Source: Verrucomicrobia bacterium UBA1183
GTDB taxonomy: Bacteria > Verrucomicrobiota > Verrucomicrobiia > Opitutales > UBA9783
Assembly: GCA_002309885.1 (NCBI GenBank)
Contig: DBYP01000006.1
Span: 124,403 to 154,271, forward strand
Length of the DNA stretch: 29,869 bases
Reading direction: 5' to 3'
Shown here: in pieces, positions 21,432 through 29,362 of the stretch
Position numbering within the stretch: position 1 is the first letter of the stretch
Layout: every line of letters begins with the position of its first letter
Position numbers and translations under genes: made by a program
The notes under the pieces: model-generated
What the model was told of the DNA's origin: nothing
Database searches by the model: none
What the model saw: the letters and a program-made list of their open reading frames with translations, nothing else

Positions 21432-22547
21432 ATGCAGATTTTTGTTCCAAGAGAGTGTGAGAAAGAAACACGCGTATCGGTTACGCCAGATACGGTTAAA
21501 AAGTTTGTTAAATTGGGTATCGATGTACAGATTGAAACCGGTGCCGGATTGAAGAGTCTGTTTGCTGATAACGATTACGAACTTGCGGGTGCTAAAATAG
21601 TTAGCGCTGAAGACCGCATAACCGCGTTACGAAATGCCGATGTGATTTTGCATGTATTGCCAATTTCGGTTGAAGATATTAAACAATTAAAGCCGCAGGC
21701 TTGGCATATTAGTTTCTTTGATGCATTTCGTTTTTCGGAAGAATTGGCACAGTTTAAGGCACAAAAAACGAACGTTATTAGCTTAGAGCGTATTCCAAGA
21801 ACTTCGTTTGCACAGAAAATGGATGCACTGAGTTCGCAATCCAGTTTAGCGGGCTATGTAGCCGTTATTCAAGGGGTTTCCCATTTATTGAAAACCTTGC
21901 CGATGATGGTTACTCCAGCCGGTACACTGCAAGCAGCACGCGTTTTTGTTGTGGGAGCTGGTGTAGCAGGTTTGCAAGCAATTGCAACGGCTAAGCGTCT
22001 AGGAGCACGTGTCGAAGCCTTTGATACGCGTCCAGAAGTAGAAGAGCAGGTTAATTCCTTAGGCGCTAAATTCGTCAAAATGGACTTGGGTAAAACCGAA
22101 AGCACACAGCAAGGATATGCTAAAGCACTTACGGAGGAACAATTGCAAAAACAGCGTGAATTGATGGTAGAAACGTGTGCCCATTCTGACATCGTTATTA
22201 CCACAGCAAAAGTGTTTGGTCGTAAAGCACCGATTATCATCAACAAAACTATGTTGGAGGCGATGAAACCCGGTAGTGTGGTGGTTGATTTGGCTGTTGA
22301 AGCAGGAGGAAACACAGAAGGTTTGATTCCGGGTTGCAATGCCAAAACGGCTAACGGAATATCGATCCTGGGCGAAGGTTATTGGGAACGCAAGGTTGCG
22401 ACTTCGGCTTCATCGATGTTAGCAAATAATTTGTTTGCATTGATGAATGATTTGTGGGATTCCGAAAATCAGCGATTAAAAGCAGATGAATCGGATAAGA
22501 TTTTAAGCGGCTGTTGGTGGGTTAAAGACGGCCAGCCACGCTTTTGA
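21432..22547 (+). CDS. pntAA: NAD(P) transhydrogenase subunit alpha part 1 (PntAA), orphan
   Basis: The 371-residue soluble protein matches dI of proton-translocating transhydrogenase, related to alanine dehydrogenase. Segments are PRECEKETRVSVTPDTVKKF, SLERIPRTSFAQKMDALSSQSSLAGY, GVAGLQAIATAKRLGARVEAFDTRP (Rossmann NAD(H)-binding) and KPGSVVVDLAVEAGGNTEG. The SxAQxMDALSSQ and DTRPEVxEQ motifs favour PntAA over alanine dehydrogenase. The chain ends after dI, so the membrane domain (PntAB) and the NADP-binding PntB must be encoded elsewhere; here the next gene, 3 nt on, is rarA. Without the partners it could bind NAD(H) but not pump protons. Confidence 0.88.
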   Translation: MQIFVPRECEKETRVSVTPDTVKKFVKLGIDVQIETGAGLKSLFADNDYELAGAKIVSAEDRITALRNADVILHVLPISVEDIKQLKPQAWHISFFDAFRFSEELAQFKAQKTNVISLERIPRTSFAQKMDALSSQSSLAGYVAVIQGVSHLLKTLPMMVTPAGTLQAARVFVVGAGVAGLQAIATAKRLGARVEAFDTRPEVEEQVNSLGAKFVKMDLGKTESTQQGYAKALTEEQLQKQRELMVETCAHSDIVITTAKVFGRKAPIIINKTMLEAMKPGSVVVDLAVEAGGNTEGLIPGCNAKTANGISILGEGYWERKVATSASSMLANNLFALMNDLWDSENQRLKADESDKILSGCWWVKDGQPRF

Positions 22548-22550
22548 TAT

Positions 22551-23843
22551 ATGTCGTATTTGAACGGCTCGCTTTTTGAAAACGAAGTATCGGTTCGCAA
22601 GCCGTTGCCGGAACGAATGCGCCCAACGTCTTTGAAAGAGATGGTGGGACAATCGCATTTGCTTTCAGAAAAAAGTGCTTTTCAAAATTGGTTAAAAAAC
22701 GGCGGTTCGGGCAACGTGCTGCTTTATGGCCCTCCAGGTTGTGGGAAAACCACATTGGCGCATCTTATTGCGAAACACCTGGGCAAATCACTAATACCGC
22801 TTAATGCGGTTTTGTCTAATTTGAGCGATTTGCGCGATAAAATCCGAAAGGCCGAAGCTAATGTTAAAAATGCGATTTTGTTTATAGATGAAATCCACCG
22901 TTTTAATCGCTCCCAACAGGATGTCCTGTTGCCATTTTGTGAAGCGGGACGCATACAACTTATTGGCGCAACCACGCACAATCCTGCATTTTATCTCATT
23001 CCGCCGTTGCTGAGCCGAAGCTATGTTTTTGAACTCAAAGGGTTAGAGAAAGAAGACATCTTTCGGACATTAAAGCGAGCTTTAGAAGATAAATCGAATG
23101 GTCTGGGCAATCTCAATATTTCGGCATCGGACGAAATCTTGGAATCAATTGCGCGCATCGCCAATGGCGATCTCCGACGTGGTCTGAATTTACTCGAGTT
23201 TTTATGCTTAAGTGTCCCCGTAGGAAGTGCTTTGGATCCGAAACAAATCGAAGCGGAATTGGATCGTTGGCATGCAAGCTATAATGCACGTGAAAATGAT
23301 CATTATGATGTCATATCGGCGTTTATAAAAAGCGTTCGTGGAAGCGACCCGGATGCGGCGCTTTATTGGTTAGCGCGCATGATTGAAGGGGGTGAAGATC
23401 CTCTATTTATCGCACGGCGCTTGGTTATTTTGGCTTCAGAAGATGTAGGATTGGCCGACTCCCGCGGACTTTCATTAGCCACCGCAGCTTATACCGCTTG
23501 CGAAAAGATTGGATTGCCCGAATGTGCGATCAATTTGTCTCATGTAACCGTATTTCTAGCTTTAGCGCCCAAGAGCAATAGTGCGTATTTGGGGTGGAAT
23601 GAGGCGCGCGATTTTGTGGCAAAAGGCAACGTTCAACCCGTTCCGAATGCGCTCCAACAAACACCGTTGCATCGCGATGATAATTACAAATATAGCCACA
23701 ATTATGAGGCCAATATTTCCGGGCAACATTATTGGAGTGAAGAGCGTCAATTTTACCATTTAAAGCCTGTTGGGGCTGAAAAAAGCTTTGAAAGTTTGTA
23801 TTTATATCGTCAACAACTGAAGGATAAACTCAATGGAAAGTAA
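22551..23843 (+). CDS. rarA: Replication-associated recombination protein A (RarA/MgsA AAA+ ATPase)
   Basis: The 430-residue protein has Walker A GPPGCGKT (residues 60-67), Walker B FIDE (111-114) followed by IHRFNRSQQD, sensor 1 GATTHNP, and the Arg-rich LSRSYVF arginine finger region. The C-terminal tetramerisation domain contains YLGWNEARDFV and the HYWSEERQFYHLKPVG-like tail. RarA acts at stalled replication forks with RecA and SSB. It begins 3 nt after pntAA and overlaps birA by 11 nt, so translation is coupled. Confidence 0.95.
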   Translation: MSYLNGSLFENEVSVRKPLPERMRPTSLKEMVGQSHLLSEKSAFQNWLKNGGSGNVLLYGPPGCGKTTLAHLIAKHLGKSLIPLNAVLSNLSDLRDKIRKAEANVKNAILFIDEIHRFNRSQQDVLLPFCEAGRIQLIGATTHNPAFYLIPPLLSRSYVFELKGLEKEDIFRTLKRALEDKSNGLGNLNISASDEILESIARIANGDLRRGLNLLEFLCLSVPVGSALDPKQIEAELDRWHASYNARENDHYDVISAFIKSVRGSDPDAALYWLARMIEGGEDPLFIARRLVILASEDVGLADSRGLSLATAAYTACEKIGLPECAINLSHVTVFLALAPKSNSAYLGWNEARDFVAKGNVQPVPNALQQTPLHRDDNYKYSHNYEANISGQHYWSEERQFYHLKPVGAEKSFESLYLYRQQLKDKLNGK

Positions 23844-24639
23844 CGTGCCTTACCGTTTTGAACAACCTAGAGAACAGATTGAATATTGTTTTTTTGAATC
23901 CCTAGATTCTACGCATAAATTCGCTTTAAAACAGAATTGGTATGGACGTTTGAACGAACGAAACGTTATCGCTATCTTTGCGGCCGAGCAAACCGAAGGC
24001 GTAGGCTCCCATAACCGGGTTTGGTCTTCTTCTTGCGAGGATTTTCACGTGAGCTTTGTCTTTTTATTGGATAAAACATTGCCATTTTCGCAGATAGCCG
24101 CTTTTACCGCTTGCCAATTTTTGAATCATTTAACGGAAAACCATTATAAATTTCAGCTGAAATGGCCCAACGACATCTGTGTTCAAGGATGTAAGATAGG
24201 CGGTTGTATATCCCATGTTCGCAATGAAGGCGAGCACGTATGGGTAACCGTGAGTGTTGGTATCAATTTCAATCTATCCGAAGAGCTTGCAAAAACGCTC
24301 GATCAGCCGGTTACATCTTTAAAAACTTTGCTCAGCAATACCGAAAATTATCCGACATCAGAACTATTTGAGTATGTTCAGGAGTTTTCGGAACTCTTCG
24401 TCCAAAATCTGCATTGGTATCATCAATCGGGAGCCGAGCAATTTTTCTACGATGTTACGCCCTTTTGGCTTTATCGGAATGAAAAAATACGCATTTACGA
24501 TGAAGATAAAAAGCGTTGGCTACATGGCATTTTCGAAGCGATTAATCTCAATGGCAGTCTTGTGATCAAAAACAAGAAGAACGAAACATCCATTGTGCTT
24601 AACGGGACACAATTGAGGCGCGAAGCAGATAAAAGGTAA
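23833..24639 (+). CDS. birA: Biotin-[acetyl-CoA carboxylase] ligase, short (class I) form
   Basis: The 268-residue protein lacks the N-terminal HTH of bifunctional BirA, so it biotinylates without repressing. Landmarks are LDSTHKFA, AAEQTEGVGSHNRVWSS, KWPNDICVQGCKIGG (residues 110-124, with the active Lys in KIGG) and VSVGINFNL. The biotinyl-AMP loop, usually GRGRRGRxW, reads GVGSHNRVW (56-64) and has lost most of its basic residues. The C-terminal SH3-like cap is present (GIFEAINLNGSLVIK). The start overlaps rarA by 11 nt. Confidence 0.87.
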   Translation: MESNVPYRFEQPREQIEYCFFESLDSTHKFALKQNWYGRLNERNVIAIFAAEQTEGVGSHNRVWSSSCEDFHVSFVFLLDKTLPFSQIAAFTACQFLNHLTENHYKFQLKWPNDICVQGCKIGGCISHVRNEGEHVWVTVSVGINFNLSEELAKTLDQPVTSLKTLLSNTENYPTSELFEYVQEFSELFVQNLHWYHQSGAEQFFYDVTPFWLYRNEKIRIYDEDKKRWLHGIFEAINLNGSLVIKNKKNETSIVLNGTQLRREADKR

Positions 24640-24643
24640 AGTA

Positions 24644-24812
24644 GTGATAATTTTGGGAGATCTTTTGTAAAAGCTCTCCCATGCCTTCTCAAAACTTTTA
24701 TTTTTTTTGCAACTTTGTTGCAAAAAGGAAAAAGTTTTTGAGGGTTCAAGGGAAGTTGTTTCAAAAAGTTCCCTTAGGGTTTAACTTTTTGTCTCCCGTA
24801 GACACTCTCTAG
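24644..24812 (-). repeat. Intergenic hairpin repeat, copy I (subtype lacking the GC hairpin)
   Basis: Fills the whole gap between the convergent birA and YhaM-like genes. It starts about 5 nt after the birA stop. The right terminus GTAGACAC (24798-24805) is intact, and the following CTCTAGAG contains the TAG stop (minus strand) of the YhaM-like gene. The last hairpin is GGGAGATCTTTTGTAAAAGC plus TCTCCC, as in copy B. Confidence 0.9.
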
Positions 24813-25816
24813 AGCAAATCTTTTGAAGGTTCTGGAACGGCTTGCGTCAATAATTTCGAATTTAATCCAGCCACAAAGTCCGAAAAAACTTGATTAGGTA
24901 GTGCTTTCTTTAATTGATGATGCACCATGGCCATTTTAGCGTCCAAATTATCCGACAGTCCGACCAAAACCGCTTCCGGTGTTGCAGGATAAACCGCAGC
25001 GCCCCATTCCGGCTCGCCTTGATGCGACAAAACAATATGCTCTAAGCGTTCCAACCAAACCGGATGTAGCTTTTGACGAAGTGCAGCGCTGCGAACCAAG
25101 CGGTATCCCAATACAACGTGCCCCTGCAAAACACCTATCGTTGTTCGGCTGATACCTTCCTGCGTTGTGTATTGATACTCCAAAACCTTTCCAACGTCAT
25201 GCAACAAGGCGCCTGCCAGCGTTAAATCGGCATTAACCTCGGGATATAAAGCCAGCATATGATCTGCAACTTTTGCAACATGTACTGTATGCTCTAGCAA
25301 ACCATGTACATAGGCATGATGCATGGAAACGGCAGCAACGCTATCATAAAAACCTGTTCCTAAATCTTTGAAAACTTGCCGCACGGTCGCTTGCAATTCC
25401 GGATTCTGGATTTTTTTAATCAATGTTTCCAAATCAGCTTTCAAGCTTTCCAAAGATTCATCGGGCTTTTCAACAAGTTTTTCCAGCCAGGTTTCATACA
25501 ACGCTCCTGTAACTTCCTCTATAGATTTGATACGCGGACTGAGTTTTTCTGCATAAAAATCGATAACGCCGTTAATTTTGACAATCTGTGGGCATTTTAA
25601 GGAAGATTTTTGGAAAAAAAGGTATGCTTCGGAACCTTCGAAACAATTGAAATTGAAGCTATCAACCGCATCGCCGGCCTCTACTTGAAGGAAAGGATTG
25701 CCGACCTTACTCATCTTACGAAAGACTTTTCGGATAACCACGATTGTCGTAAAAGTCGAACCGTTGTCCAACTGCTTTAGTGCTTGAATCGTAAGATTTT
25801 CAGTATTTTCGTCCAT
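24809..25816 (-). CDS. YhaM-like 3'-5' exoribonuclease (OB-fold plus HD domain)
   Basis: The 335-residue protein has an N-terminal OB-fold (residues about 15-95) and an HD phosphohydrolase domain with HHAYVHGLLEHTVHVAKVADHM and LLHDVGK (His206-Asp207). LSHQGEPEWGAAVYPATPEAV is typical of the YhaM family. YhaM degrades RNA from the 3' end with divalent metal, in RNA turnover. The gene starts directly where mgtE ends (stop and start abut), so the two are co-transcribed. Its TAG stop lies inside the terminus of repeat copy I. Confidence 0.85.
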   Translation of the reverse strand: MDENTENLTIQALKQLDNGSTFTTIVVIRKVFRKMSKVGNPFLQVEAGDAVDSFNFNCFEGSEAYLFFQKSSLKCPQIVKINGVIDFYAEKLSPRIKSIEEVTGALYETWLEKLVEKPDESLESLKADLETLIKKIQNPELQATVRQVFKDLGTGFYDSVAAVSMHHAYVHGLLEHTVHVAKVADHMLALYPEVNADLTLAGALLHDVGKVLEYQYTTQEGISRTTIGVLQGHVVLGYRLVRSAALRQKLHPVWLERLEHIVLSHQGEPEWGAAVYPATPEAVLVGLSDNLDAKMAMVHHQLKKALPNQVFSDFVAGLNSKLLTQAVPEPSKDLL

Positions 25817-27196
25817 CTATAATAAAAGTAACGTTCCTAGTTTTAAGAAAATAAACAATCCAGCGATATCGCTAAAAGCTGTTAAGAAAATATACGAACT
25901 CTGCGCCGGATCAAATTTGAAATGTTTTAAGATGATCGGAATAATGGCGGCAACTAACCCCGAAAGTAGCATGGTAAGCGCCATAGCCAAGAACACGGTA
26001 AGTCCCATAATCGAACTGTGCATCATCAATGCCGCGATACATCCCCCCAAAAAGCCAATAAAGACCCCGTTGAGCAAGCCTTTGAGCAATTCTTTAAGGC
26101 AAACAAAAACGCCATCGCCTTTCTGGAATTCACCCAAAGCCAAGCCGCGTATCGCAACGGCTAACGTTTGAGCTCCGGTATTGCCACCCAAATTGGCAAT
26201 AACCGTCATGAAGGCTGCCATCCAGCTTACTTTCTCGATTTCCTCACCAAATTGCGAAATGACGTAAGCGGAAAAAAACGCCATAATAAGGTTGATTACC
26301 AACCACGGATTACGCTTTTTCAGACTGTACCAAATGGTATCATGAACACTTTCATCAGCACCCGCACCATGCAACTGCTGTAAATCCGCCGTCGCTGCTT
26401 CCTGGACAATATCCAAAACATCATCGTGGGTTACGACACCCAATAAGCGATTTTTTTCGTCAATGACCGGAACATCAAACAAATTGTATTCCGCCATGGT
26501 ATTGGCGACGGTTTCCTTATCCACTTCTGGCAAGCAAGCCACCGACAGCACTTGTGTGTCCATGATATCGCTTACAGACAGCTTTGGATCGGAAAAAATC
26601 AAATTTTTGAGCGACGTTACCCCCAGCAAGCGGTTTTTGTCGTCCAATACGTACAAATTATACAAATTCTCTACCTTCTTCCGGTCTTTCCGAATGTGCT
26701 CCATAGCCTCATTCAACGACCACTCACCTTTAAGAGTCGCGACTTCCGGATTCATAACACCGCCAGCGGTATTGGGATCGTAACGCAACAGTTTGCGTAG
26801 CGTAAACGCCAGCTCTGGATTGATGCGCGCCAAGAGTCGCACTTTATCGTGCTCATCTAATTTGCTAATCAGGTCAGCAGCATCATCCGCATCCAGCAAT
26901 TCGATAATACGCGCCGCACGAAATTCCCGCATGGCACTCAGTACCTCCGCCGAATCTTCAGCATCCATTTCCGCCAAAATATCGGAAGCACTTTTTTCGG
27001 AAAGTCGACGCAAGAACGTCCGCCGTTCATCTACCGTCAAACGTTCCAAAAACAACCCAATCTCGTGCGGTGATGTTCGGGCAAGTTTCTGCGGATCTAA
27101 TTCTTCGAAATGAGTTTCAAGATGCCGATCGAGTTCTTCGAAAGTATACTGATCCAGCTTCTGAGCAATCGGATGATCTTGTATTAAATCAGGCAT
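25817..27196 (-). CDS. mgtE: Magnesium transporter MgtE
   Basis: The 459-residue protein has the three parts of MgtE: the cytosolic superhelical N domain with LAEMDAEDSAEVL and LLDADDAADLISKL, two CBS domains (residues about 130-250; VTSLKNLIF, GVVTHDDVLDIV), and five membrane helices. The pore motif is LGGNTGAQTLAVAIRGLALGE. N and CBS domains sense cytosolic Mg2+ and close the channel. The ATG at 27196 is used in preference to an upstream TTG that would add 7 residues. It is adjacent to the YhaM-like gene, which needs divalent metal. CATAGT 7 nt before the ATG may be a -10 box. Confidence 0.95.
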   Translation of the reverse strand: MPDLIQDHPIAQKLDQYTFEELDRHLETHFEELDPQKLARTSPHEIGLFLERLTVDERRTFLRRLSEKSASDILAEMDAEDSAEVLSAMREFRAARIIELLDADDAADLISKLDEHDKVRLLARINPELAFTLRKLLRYDPNTAGGVMNPEVATLKGEWSLNEAMEHIRKDRKKVENLYNLYVLDDKNRLLGVTSLKNLIFSDPKLSVSDIMDTQVLSVACLPEVDKETVANTMAEYNLFDVPVIDEKNRLLGVVTHDDVLDIVQEAATADLQQLHGAGADESVHDTIWYSLKKRNPWLVINLIMAFFSAYVISQFGEEIEKVSWMAAFMTVIANLGGNTGAQTLAVAIRGLALGEFQKGDGVFVCLKELLKGLLNGVFIGFLGGCIAALMMHSSIMGLTVFLAMALTMLLSGLVAAIIPIILKHFKFDPAQSSYIFLTAFSDIAGLFIFLKLGTLLLL

Positions 27197-27315
27197 CTCT
27201 TCTACTATGAAAACCAAGACTAAAAGATTTTTTTCTTCGAGCGCAATGCTTTTTTGTCTTTTTTTATACCTTTATTGGGTTTTTCATTGATTTTGCAAAA
27301 GATTAAATTACACTA

Positions 27316-29127
27316 ATGAGCATGATTTGTTTTGATGCCTCGCGTACAAATTTTGCACGAATACGATGTCTGCAATGTGTCGTGGCGGGAGCATTTGTTG
27401 TTTTGGGGATTACAATTTTCTATCGCCAATATTTACAATTTCATAATTACAATCGTTTGGGCGAAAAACAGTGCTTGCGTCGCATATTGTACCCAGGGCT
27501 TCGAGGTAACATTTACGATCGCAATGGCAATGCTTTAGCCGATCACCGCGATTCTTATACACTTTATGTGGACTTGAATTTTTTTAGAAAATCTTTTGAA
27601 AATTTTTGCAAAAAGCATAAAAATAAAGAGGATCAGCAGGAACAATTGTGGGCTTTGGTACATGATGCTCTCCTGCCTTATGCAAAGCAAATCGGTGCCA
27701 TTCCCTTTCATATTTCACCCCAAAAACTCCTGCAGCATTATCGTCAAAATGTGCTTATCCCATTAGCAATTGCTAAAGCGCTTCCGAAAGAGATTTATGC
27801 GAAATTGGTTAACCGTTTGCCGACTCGAGGAGCTTTTAGTGTCGGTATTGAAAAAATACGCCACTATCCTTATGGAAGAACGGCGTGTCACGTAATCGGT
27901 TATGTCGCTAAAACGCCGGATTTAGATACAGAAAATCTACCGGGCGGTGATTTACGAACGTTCTTTTTGCCGCAAGAGCAAGGGCGTACCGGCATAGAAG
28001 CTTCCTACAATAGGCAATTGAGTGGCTACAATGGTGGTGAAATTTGGCGTGTGACGCCGGCCGGTCAAGAGCAGGATAAATTGATTTCTATTCCTGCCGT
28101 TAACGGCGAAGATATTCATACCTCAATAGATATTCAACTACAGCAGGTGTGCGAAAGAGCCTTGGGATATTATAGGGGCTCCATCACGGTTTTGGATGTA
28201 AAATCGGGCGAAGTTTTAGCGATGGTGAGCAAACCCGATTTTAATCTTAACGATTTGACTCCTTACATTTCAAAAGAAACATTTGAACATATAACATCGA
28301 CCGGTGCATGGCTTAATAGAGCCATTCAGGGACTCTACCCACCGGGTTCAACCTTCAAAATTATATCCATGTCCGCTTTATTGCGAGCAGGCATAATTAC
28401 AGAAAAATCCAGCTGCAATTGCACCGGAAGTTATCGCATTGGTAATCGAAACTTTAGATGTCACGATCGTCGGGGGCATGGCTTAATTACTACGAGTGCA
28501 GCCCTTCAAAAAAGCTGTAATCCGTTCTTTTTTAAATATGGTTTGCAACTGGGGCCTACAAAATTGTACAAAGAAGCCTGCAGTTATTACCTGAATGTTC
28601 CAACTGGCATCGATTTACCGTACGAAACACATAAAATTTGTATTCCGTCGCCCGCATGGAAAAAAAGTCGTACGGGTGAACCTTGGACGGATGGCAATAC
28701 CGCCAATATGCTTATTGGACAAGAATATTTATTGGTAACACCGCTAAAAATGGCTTGTTTGGTTGCCGCTATTTCGCAGAATCGCAACATTTTTATCCCG
28801 CATATCGTTCAAAGTATGCCTTGGGAATCTTCACAAGCTCTATCGGAAAAGGATTGGCATGTACTCATCAGCGGCATGAAAAAGGCTGGTGCGTACTATA
28901 TTCGTAATATTTCAACCGCGATAAAATCGGGAACAGCTCAGGTAAAAGTTGCCGGCGAAAGTGTTTATACACACATCGGTTGGATGGTCGGCTTCGCTCC
29001 TGCCGATAATCCTAAAATTGCTTTCTGTGTAGAAATTGAGCAAGAAGGCGTCGGTAGCGACTTCTGGGGTGGTCAAACCTGCGCTCCCGTTGCCCAAGTA
29101 TTTTTAAACCATATTTTTAAGAAATAG
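27316..29127 (+). CDS. mrdA: Penicillin-binding protein 2 (class B transpeptidase of elongation)
   Basis: The 603-residue protein has a short cytosolic N terminus, one membrane anchor (residues about 19-38), the pedestal domain with LRGNIYDRNGNALADH, and the transpeptidase domain. The active-site motifs are STFK (Ser345-Lys348, PPGSTFK), SCN (400-402) and KSGTA (537-541). ITVLDVKSGEVLAMVSKPDFNLN is typical of PBP2. A Cys/His cluster (CNCTGSYRIGNRNFRCHDRRGHG) corresponds to the PBP2 zinc-site insertion, normally Asp/His/Cys. It crosslinks lateral-wall peptidoglycan with RodA, whose gene is not adjacent. Two starts are possible, ATG 27316 or ATG 27322. The presence implies the cell makes peptidoglycan. 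Confidence 0.92.
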   Translation: MSMICFDASRTNFARIRCLQCVVAGAFVVLGITIFYRQYLQFHNYNRLGEKQCLRRILYPGLRGNIYDRNGNALADHRDSYTLYVDLNFFRKSFENFCKKHKNKEDQQEQLWALVHDALLPYAKQIGAIPFHISPQKLLQHYRQNVLIPLAIAKALPKEIYAKLVNRLPTRGAFSVGIEKIRHYPYGRTACHVIGYVAKTPDLDTENLPGGDLRTFFLPQEQGRTGIEASYNRQLSGYNGGEIWRVTPAGQEQDKLISIPAVNGEDIHTSIDIQLQQVCERALGYYRGSITVLDVKSGEVLAMVSKPDFNLNDLTPYISKETFEHITSTGAWLNRAIQGLYPPGSTFKIISMSALLRAGIITEKSSCNCTGSYRIGNRNFRCHDRRGHGLITTSAALQKSCNPFFFKYGLQLGPTKLYKEACSYYLNVPTGIDLPYETHKICIPSPAWKKSRTGEPWTDGNTANMLIGQEYLLVTPLKMACLVAAISQNRNIFIPHIVQSMPWESSQALSEKDWHVLISGMKKAGAYYIRNISTAIKSGTAQVKVAGESVYTHIGWMVGFAPADNPKIAFCVEIEQEGVGSDFWGGQTCAPVAQVFLNHIFKK

Positions 29128-29179
29128 ATACCCACAGGTGTGACCCGTGATATGTGATTTCGTAAGAAGTTGAGAAGAT

Positions 29180-29332
29180 TTAGGCTCGTAGCGTCTTTAA
29201 CTTTATTCCAAACTCTTTGGCCATCACTTTCAAAACAGCAATTTCCACTTCGTTTAATGGTCTTTCTTCGCCATGCCATAATAGTTCACCATTATATACG
29301 GGTAATAAAGAATGGTTCTTGACAAGATTAGG
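29180..29332 (-). pseudogene. Possible gene remnant beside the IS1595 element
   Basis: The minus-strand frame reads NLVKNHSLLPVYNGELLWHG and then ERPLNEVEIAVLKVMAKEFG before a stop at 29180-29182. The composition looks like real protein, but an in-frame stop precedes it and no start codon is present. It may be the 3' end of a gene cut by the adjacent insertion sequence. I do not recognise the family. The rest of 29128-29362 shows nothing else. Confidence 0.35.
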
Positions 29333-29362
29333 CTAATGATTTAACCATAATAATCAGTCTAA

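Noticed and set aside
4830..24812. CRISPR array as an explanation of the recurring palindromic repeats
   Set aside because: Copies are over 130 bp long, kilobases apart, in both orientations and without regular spacers.
29073..29279. 68-codon minus frame overlapping the end of mrdA
   Set aside because: It overlaps the PBP2 C terminus antisense and has no family features; another minus frame in 29180-29332 is more protein-like.
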